Positions 58,124-64,000 of a stretch of DNA of 64,000 nucleotides are shown here, one piece after another. Below the pieces are notes generated by a model that saw only the letters and a program-made list of their open reading frames with translations, was not told the origin of the DNA and made no database searches. Source of the DNA: Miscanthus floridulus (taxonomy: Eukaryota; Streptophyta; Magnoliopsida; Poales; Poaceae); the NCBI RefSeq assembly GCF_019320115.1, contig NC_089583.1, positions 77,129,739 through 77,193,738 of the forward strand, written 5' to 3'. Each line of letters begins with the position of its first letter. Within the stretch, counting starts at the first letter, position 1. A program made the position numbers and the translations under genes.

Positions 58124-58589
58124 TGTAGAATACTTTGGGACCATCCAGGAGTGGATTCAGTGAGGTTTCATTGGGTTTCTCGTAATGGTGTGAACGGAGA
58201 GAGAGAGGGAGAGGAAGAGCCAGGGTTAAGCACTGACCATCCATTGAGTAGGGGATCCGGCCATCAGGTTCATCGGTGAAGTTCTGCCCTAGGCAGCGAC
58301 GGTCGGAGAAGAGAGAGCGACGCAGTGAAGACCGTGGTGGCGCAGTGCAGTGGCGGCGGCGGTGCTTCCCGTCACTGGCTGCACCCCTCTGTTAGATCGG
58401 AGTAGGGTTTCTAGGTGGGGCGTACGGCTCAGGCGAACCTTATACTGAGAGCCGCCGATTCCACCTCTATTTAATGCGCAGTTTAACGGGGGCCCGCCAG
58501 CCATAGATGGACTGGGCGCCCCCGATCAGGGCGCGAGGTCAAGGCCCAAGTGACCGTTGGGCCACTATGGTTGGGAGATCAAACCAACA
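58124..58589 (-). repeat. 3' LTR of Copia-B
   Basis: The LTR is 466 bp; in minus orientation it begins TGTTGGTTTGATC and ends TATTCTACA. The purine tract GAGATCAAGGAGGAGAA precedes it (58590-58606 on the plus strand). Confidence 0.88.
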
Positions 58590-59259
58590 TTCTCCTCCTT
58601 GATCTCAACTCATACTTTAACTTTAAACTTTGACTTTAATCCTTTTCTCTTTTATTTGTTCCATCACAGATTAGTGTATAGAGCATGTTTTATCATCACG
58701 GTTAATCGTCGATAGACTTAACAGCTACAATACACATCTCTGTTCTGAAACAGATTCTTTAACTTTTGGCCCTTTATTGTCCGGAAATCATAGGCTATAC
58801 TATAAACCCATGTCGACTGTGTGTTCTCCAAACACACTGGGTGGTAAGCCTTTTGTACGCGGATCCGCAAGCACTTACTTGTTACTTATATGTTCAATAA
58901 TTTTAGTATGATTCCGGACTTTCTCCTTCACAACGTACAACTTTAACGTCAATGTGTTTGACAGCACACTTGACCCGTTGTTCTAGAAGCGAACTACTTA
59001 AATGGTTATTGCTGTTGTATACCATTATCAATTCCGGGTGTAAGTTCTTTTAACCACTTTGCCTGTCCTTAAGCCTCATAACAAGCTATACCATGGTTAT
59101 GCATCTTTGATGACACCACAACTGTTTCTTTGGAGCTTTTTCACAATAAAACTCCAACTACGAGTGTTAGCTACTATGTGGGTTTCACTAAACATCTCGC
59201 CAAAATTTAACTTTTGTACCCACAACTATTTGAGAGTACTTATTCTTTCTTACTCACCA

Positions 59260-60340
59260 TGAGGCCTATAAATCTTTGCACAATTGCAAAACATTCTCAA
59301 CTCCATTCCAGTGATCTACATCTGGACTGGACTTCTGCCAAAAATATCCCGGATACATAAACTGTGTAAGGGTAAGTTCTTGCTTATAAGCATTTAGTAA
59401 GCTTTCAACAGCTGAAGCATATAGGACATCCATTTGATCGATCTCACATTTATTCTTGGAACACTGAAAGTTTCGAAAACTATTACCCTTGACTATAGGA
59501 ATAGGCGCAGGTTTATTCACGTATATACTTTATTTCTTTAGAATCTTCTCTAAGTATACACTTGAGATAGTTCTAATACCCATTTTCCTTTTATCTCGGT
59601 AAGTTCCAATTCCTAGAACGAATGATGCTTTACCAAGACCATTCTCATTGAAACTTGAGGACAAGAACTGCTTCTTCTCCAACAGTAGATTAACACTACT
59701 ACTAGTGAGTAAGGTGCTACCCACATGCAGGATTAGGAAAATAAATTTCCCATGTTTAAACTTTGCATAAATATAATTGTCTTCTACATTCTTTTTAAAA
59801 CCCAAACTTTCTTATTGTACTGTCAAACTTCAAGAATTACTGTCTTAAAGCTTGCTTTAATCCATAAATGAATTTCTTTAGGCAACATCCCTTTACATTC
59901 TTTTCCTTCCACGACGAAACCTTTTGAGTTATGCCATGTAAACGTTTCCATACAAATCCTCGTTGAGGAATATGTCTTTACATCCTTCTGATGTAACTGT
60001 AAATCGTAATGTGCCACTAATACCATTATGATTATAAAAGAATCCTTGCAAGCTCATTATAATCTATTCCTTCTCTTTATGTAAATTATTTCACCACAAG
60101 TGGCGCTTTATAGCTTTTCATATTTCCTTTGAATAACTTTCTATATTTCCTTTGGAGTCATCTTTGTCTTGTAGACCCATTATAGCCTACTATTTTGGCT
60201 CCATTAGGAATTTCTTCTAAGTCCCAAACATCGTTGGTATTTATCGGTTTCATTTCATGTTCATTTGCTTCTTGCCATTTAGACAAGTGAACGCCTCTCA
60301 TGGCTTGTTCAAATGAGGTGGAATCACTCTCTATTTGAAT
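59260..60340 (-). pseudogene. Copia-B reverse transcriptase remnant
   Basis: Minus-strand fragments give, in order, a segment near 60340-60210 resembling FEQAMRGVHLSKWQEANEHE, then LVAHYDLQLHQKDVKT and EGKECKGMLPKEIHLWIKASF at 60026-59823. IYAKFKHGKFIFLILHVGSTLL at 59805-59700 has the YVDD box changed to HVGS. PAPIPIVKGNSFRNFQC at 59520-59400 follows. Frame changes separate them. The catalytic Asp pair is lost, so it is inactive. Confidence 0.8.
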
Positions 60341-61294
60341 TTCTTTCTTAACTTTTACTTCTTAGTCACCAGAAATATCTGATTTTCTTATTCTTTGAGA
60401 CCTTCTAGGGCATCGTGGCACTTCTTTCATATGGGGCTATTGTTACTCTTCATTGCCAAAAGGCAATTGTTCTATAGCCTCCTGTATCACAAGATCCTTG
60501 TTTACTTATTCATCATCTTTAAGAGCTAACATCTGGTGTTGTATATATCATACAACATCAACATGTATTAAGCAATTTGTTGCTCTAAACACTGTAGTGG
60601 ATATGTAATCCCACGTCTATTCAAGCTTTAGGTATCTACATACCATACTCCCCCCAGATTACTCCATCTTCTATAAAGATGGTGTATCTTCAAATTTCTT
60701 ATTTTGGGTTTAATCTGCTAAAAACTCATATGGCGGCATCTAGTATAAATACTAGCTGACTATGCTATCTTCCTATCGGAACTGTAAAAGGTCCAGAAAT
60801 TTAGCTATTTCTTTACTTTAGGGGTATCATTATTATGACCGTCTTACTCCCTCAACGATTACATTCATCTTTTATAGATCACTTTTACCTTCAATGCATA
60901 GTATACATTGCATTATCTGAAGTATGGGGAAAGTATCTTTCTTAATTGTCTTTCTTAATTAATCTTACATTTCTCCCCCTCGAAATGTGGTATGAACTTT
61001 TCTACCACAATTTTGAAACATTCAGAACTCTTGTGAATGAGGAAACTTTGATTACTTACTTCATCCACATGATTACATCATGCAAACAAAATTCGTATGG
61101 GAGTACATTTTCCTCATTACACTTCAAAACTCAACATAGTCTATTATTATCAATACTTCTACAAGTCACACTTGCATATCATTCTTATCTTTTGGTTCAC
61201 ATGCAACTTTCTTTTGTTCTTAAACTTATTGAGTACTTATGACCATGACACAATCAGAGTGTACGGTAAATACTAGAATAGCATAAGAGCTATC
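60341..61294. other. Degenerate interior of Copia-B
   Basis: AT-rich sequence in the position of integrase and the RT linker. I see no preserved domain in either strand. ORF 60946-61242 on the plus strand is antisense to the element and has no recognisable motif. Confidence 0.45.
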
Positions 61295-61512
61295 CCAAAC
61301 TTCTCTCCATGTGCGGGATATTTCTTTAGAGCACATGAATCATCACATCCTCCTCCCGCGGTGCGGGATAAGTACTATGCCAAACTCTCCCGCCATACAG
61401 GATTGGTTAACATATGTACTATGCCAACTTTACCCCGCCATGCAGGTATTTTCTCAAACTTTTCCCGCTATATGGGTACTATCACAAACTTTTTCCCGCC
61501 ATGCGAGATAAT
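61295..61512 (-). repeat. Imperfect tandem repeat of about 40 bp inside Copia-B
   Basis: Four to five decayed units contain CCCGCCATG(C)GGG-like boxes alternating with TACTATGCCAAACT (plus-strand view). Examples are the boxes near 61352, 61398, 61434, 61467 and 61495. Confidence 0.65.
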
Positions 61513-61960
61513 TCTCTTGAACAGATATAATTGCCAGGATTGGCTCGTGTTCAATCATCAAATTCAGAAATAAATTCGAATATTCTTTAAAACATATGTG
61601 TAATCCAATGTTAGTCAAATTAAACATGTATATGACTTTTACAACTCTCATAAGTGAAACTAAAAATAAATTCTTTTTCACAGAGAGTACATAAAAGACA
61701 TTTCTCGATGAAGACTCTCATTGATCTATCTCTTTTCTTGGATCAACATCCTAGAATTCTTTTCTTTTGAAGCCATTCTTTAAAGAGAACATGGTCCCTT
61801 AACTAATGGCATTCTTTCATACATAACTTGTCCTTAGGCATTTCATCATCTGAGTCACAAGTACCCAGCTCATTTTTCTTTCTACCTTTAAGAATGAAAG
61901 CATGGAGGTCTTTTGTCTGAAAAATATTCAACAATAATGCTCATTAAACTTTGAAAACTT
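61513..61960. other. Copia-B segment between hairpin array and repeat cluster
   Basis: This is where gag would start by comparison with Copia-A. I find no gag core or zinc knuckle, which points to deletion or strong decay. Confidence 0.4.
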
Positions 61961-61967
61961 TATGTTC

Positions 61968-62660
61968 TATTCTATATCACCGTTGGACAGAAATAGAATA
62001 AAACATCATTCTTCTACATTAATTCCACATCACCGTTGGGCAGAAATGAAATTAACGTATAGAAATTCAATAATCTTGAAAACATAGAACTGCTCCTTAA
62101 AATTAAATTCTCCCATTGATTCGAATTTAATTAGAAGACAATCAACTTCATTGCAGCGGAAACATGAAAATACATTTCTCTAGTTTAAGAGCATTCTTTG
62201 ATCTTTATATATTCTCTAAAAATTGGTCACTTTGATGCAAAATTCATCAGAGATTTAAACTTTAATCATAAAACTCATAAAATTATAATATTGTTATCAT
62301 CAACGTTGGTCAGAAAATAACAATACCATAATTTAACTTTAAACTTAAACTCATAAATAAACTTATAATATTGTTATCATCAACGTTGGTCAAAAAATAA
62401 CAATATTACAATTTATCTTAACTATCAACCGACTATTCCTCCAATTAAATTTTTTTCCAGTTGGTTCTAATTTTAACTAGAGGATAAACTTTTCATCATT
62501 TACTAAATAACTATAACTGTTCTTCAAATTAGAAGACAATAAACCTTTAACTTTGCAGCGGAAACTTGACAAAATTTCTTTTTCCACTTTTCAGAAGCAT
62601 TTTTCTGTACTTTTCTACTCTTTGAAAATTCTAACACGTTGGTGTAAAAATTATCAGAGA
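61968..62660 (-). promoter_or_regulatory. Array of stem-loops with CCAACG-type loops, Copia-B leader
   Basis: Plus-strand coordinates are given; the RNA is minus. Hairpins occur at 61968-61975/61993-62000; 62016-62027/62047-62058; 62101-62110/62123-62132 (loop core decayed to TCAATG); 62282-62297/62317-62332; and 62363-62377/62397-62411. Weaker ones lie at 62443-62478 (loop CCAACT) and 62619-62658 (CTCT/AGAG outer stem). A further CTCT/AGAG hairpin with CCAATT lies at about 62215-62252. Loops read CTGACCAACGTTGATG or CTGCCCAACGGTGATG in the RNA, matching Copia-A hairpins D and E. Several stem mismatches are A-C in the plus strand but G-U in the minus-strand RNA, which supports folding of the element's own transcript. 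Confidence 0.78.
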
Positions 62661-63841
62661 TTTTAAATCACTCTTTGAATGAAATCATCGAAATCTGCTT
62701 CTGAAAAAATAAAATAATTCTCAATCACCACTGTGCATTATCAGGCTCATTCTTTTCTTTTCTCGGCCCAAGACAGCAGAAGCTGGCTCGGCCCAACTCA
62801 ACATTCAGCCCGGCCCCTCTCCCTCGTGCACACGCACTGCCTGCCTAGGCTGCAACGTGGGCCTGGGCCGGCAAAGTGCCACGGCAGTGCGCCCCGCCTG
62901 GGCCGCGATGCAGCCCGCTCAATCTCGGTCGTCCGTGCACATCCGATGGCCGAGCGCGCATCTAGGGCGAACAAAACCGTCAGGCCGCCCGCAATGCAGA
63001 AACCCTAGCTTCATTTCCTCTTCTCACTTTCTCTCTCGCGCGTCTCTCTCTCTCAGCAGCGCGACGCATCCCGAGCGACAGCGAGCCACGCCGGAGGAAA
63101 AGACAAAGACGGCGCCACCGCGGGCCCTCTTGCCGGCGATCGCGCTCCCCATCGGGAGAGCACGCCGCCGTCAAGCGGCACCGTGTCAGCGCCCTGTACC
63201 CATACCCGCGCGGATGCACCTCGGCGACGAACACCGGCGCAGTCCGGTCTTTCCCGCACGACGGCGGAGATGGCAGCGGTGAGGTAAGCCACCGGCCTTG
63301 ATTTTCTTTTTCCCCTTCTGCGTTTCTGCTTGTTTGGATTTGGGGATGGGGATTGGATCTAGGGTTAGGGTTTCGGGTTAGGGATTCACTTTGTTCTTCT
63401 TCTTCCTCGAGTCTGTAGTGGGTTAGGGTTCGAATCTCATCGTTTTCTTGAATCCGAGCCCTCTGTTTCCATCACCCATTTAGGGTTAGGGTTAGTGAAA
63501 ACACCCTAGTTTGTATGCTCAGATCCGAAAAGATCTAATCCATCTCTTCTCGCGCGTCAGCAAACCTGCGGCGGGTGCTCCATCCCGAGTGAGGCGGTAG
63601 TGACGGCGGTGGGGAAACCTTCCCCGGACCGTCCAATTTCTTTAGGGTTAGGGTTCTTTAGGAGGGTAATCCGAATCGAATTCGAATCCCCTTCCTTCTT
63701 TTTCTTTCTATCACCCGAATAGGGTTTAGGGTTCGATGAACCCTCTGTATTTCTTTTCTTTCGATCCGAACCGGATCTAACCTATCTTTTCTTTTCTAAT
63801 CGGTTTCTCGCCCCTGACAAGATCCATGCCTAGGGAAACCT
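62661..63841 (-). other. Copia-B leader, GC-rich part with CCCTAA clusters
   Basis: TTAGGG units on the plus strand (CCCTAA on the element's sense strand) cluster at about 63359-63384, 63422-63428, 63480-63495, 63641-63654 and 63720-63732. GC-rich frames such as 62857-63282 show no domain. The layout parallels Copia-A 40935-41940. Confidence 0.6.
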
Positions 63842-63853
63842 GCTCTGGTACCA
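63842..63853 (-). other. Primer-binding site, Copia-B
   Basis: On the minus strand this reads TGGTACCAGAGC, one base from the LTR end, the initiator-Met tRNA site with one substitution. Confidence 0.85.
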
Positions 63854-63854
63854 T

Positions 63855-64000
63855 TGTAGAATACTTTGGGACCATCTAGGAGTGGATCCAGTGGGGTTTC
63901 ATTTGGTTTCTCGTAGTAATGGTGTGAACGGAGAGGGACAGAGAGGGAGAGGAAGAGCTAGGGTTAAGCACTGACCATCCATTGAGTAGGGGATCCGGCC
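63855..64000 (-). repeat. 5' LTR of Copia-B, truncated by window end
   Basis: The first 146 bp (plus view) align with 58124-58262 at most positions, with small indels and C/T differences. The remaining part and the second target copy lie outside the window. Confidence 0.88.

Larger units (their letters stand above)
58124..64000 (-). mobile_element. Copia-B: Ty1/copia retrotransposon on the minus strand, cut by the window end
   Basis: The left LTR (58124-58589) is the element's 3' LTR and the right LTR (63855 onward) is its 5' LTR. They share TGTAGAATACTTTGGGACC at their left edges. The left flank is ATCAG at 58119-58123. The minus-strand order is PBS, CCCTAA-bearing leader, hairpin array, degenerate middle, RT fragments and polypurine tract. 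Gag, protease and integrase are not recognisable, so it is heavily decayed or internally rearranged. Confidence 0.88.

Noticed and set aside
61968..62660. CRISPR-like or satellite repeat array
   Set aside because: Spacing is irregular, stems vary and the locus is a plant Copia leader; the hairpin interpretation explains the pattern.

Overview
The window is nuclear DNA of a grass. It is mostly transposable elements, with three host genes in the right half. The host is probably a panicoid or Andropogoneae species such as sugarcane, sorghum or Miscanthus. That placement is inference, from a Sirevirus-type Copia element, a Tekay-type Gypsy element and grass MITE-like sequence.

Left half (1664-31149): three nested insertions, each with target-site evidence. 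A Sirevirus-like Copia element (LTRs 1664-3571 and 29338-31149) is split inside its reverse transcriptase by a solo LTR of a Tekay-like Gypsy family (6939-26867, TSD GATAG). That solo LTR is split in turn by a Tekay-type chromovirus (9989-25502, TSD TTTGG) with LTRs of about 4.7 kb. Between its PBS and gag the chromovirus carries an extra ORF (15422-16006). The ORF starts with a histone H3 tail look-alike, continues as a coiled coil and ends in an acidic tail. The same element ends its pol in a chromodomain, the class of module that reads H3 tails.

Middle (31150-40440): DNA-transposon debris. It holds a GRF-type zinc-finger fragment, a broken MuDR-like transposase on the minus strand, the C-terminal part of a PIF/Harbinger transposase and a MITE-like segment with a 166-bp tandem duplication.

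Right half: Copia-A (40446-47207, TSD AAATA) sits about 200 bp upstream of the start codon of a four-exon GASA/Snakin gene (47414-48368). Downstream lie a MITE-like segment, a Mutator-type foldback element (50016-50783, 9-bp TSD) and a six-exon PMT-type methyltransferase gene (51983-54338) whose frame is broken by an apparent 11-nt deletion. A minus-strand SANTA-domain gene of the KNL2/MIS18BP1 kinetochore family (about 55620-58090) follows. A minus-strand Copia-B element (58124 to beyond the window end) lies 34 bp upstream of that gene's first visible exon.

Copia-A and Copia-B share an unusual leader. It is an array of stem-loops that display the same loop core, CCAACG, on changing stems, with G-U wobbles that fit only the sense RNA. 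This array and the H3-mimic ORF are the two most promising undescribed features. The retroelement reading frames are broken mainly by stop codons that C-to-T or G-to-A changes explain, chiefly CAG to TAG, a pattern expected from deamination of methylated cytosine.
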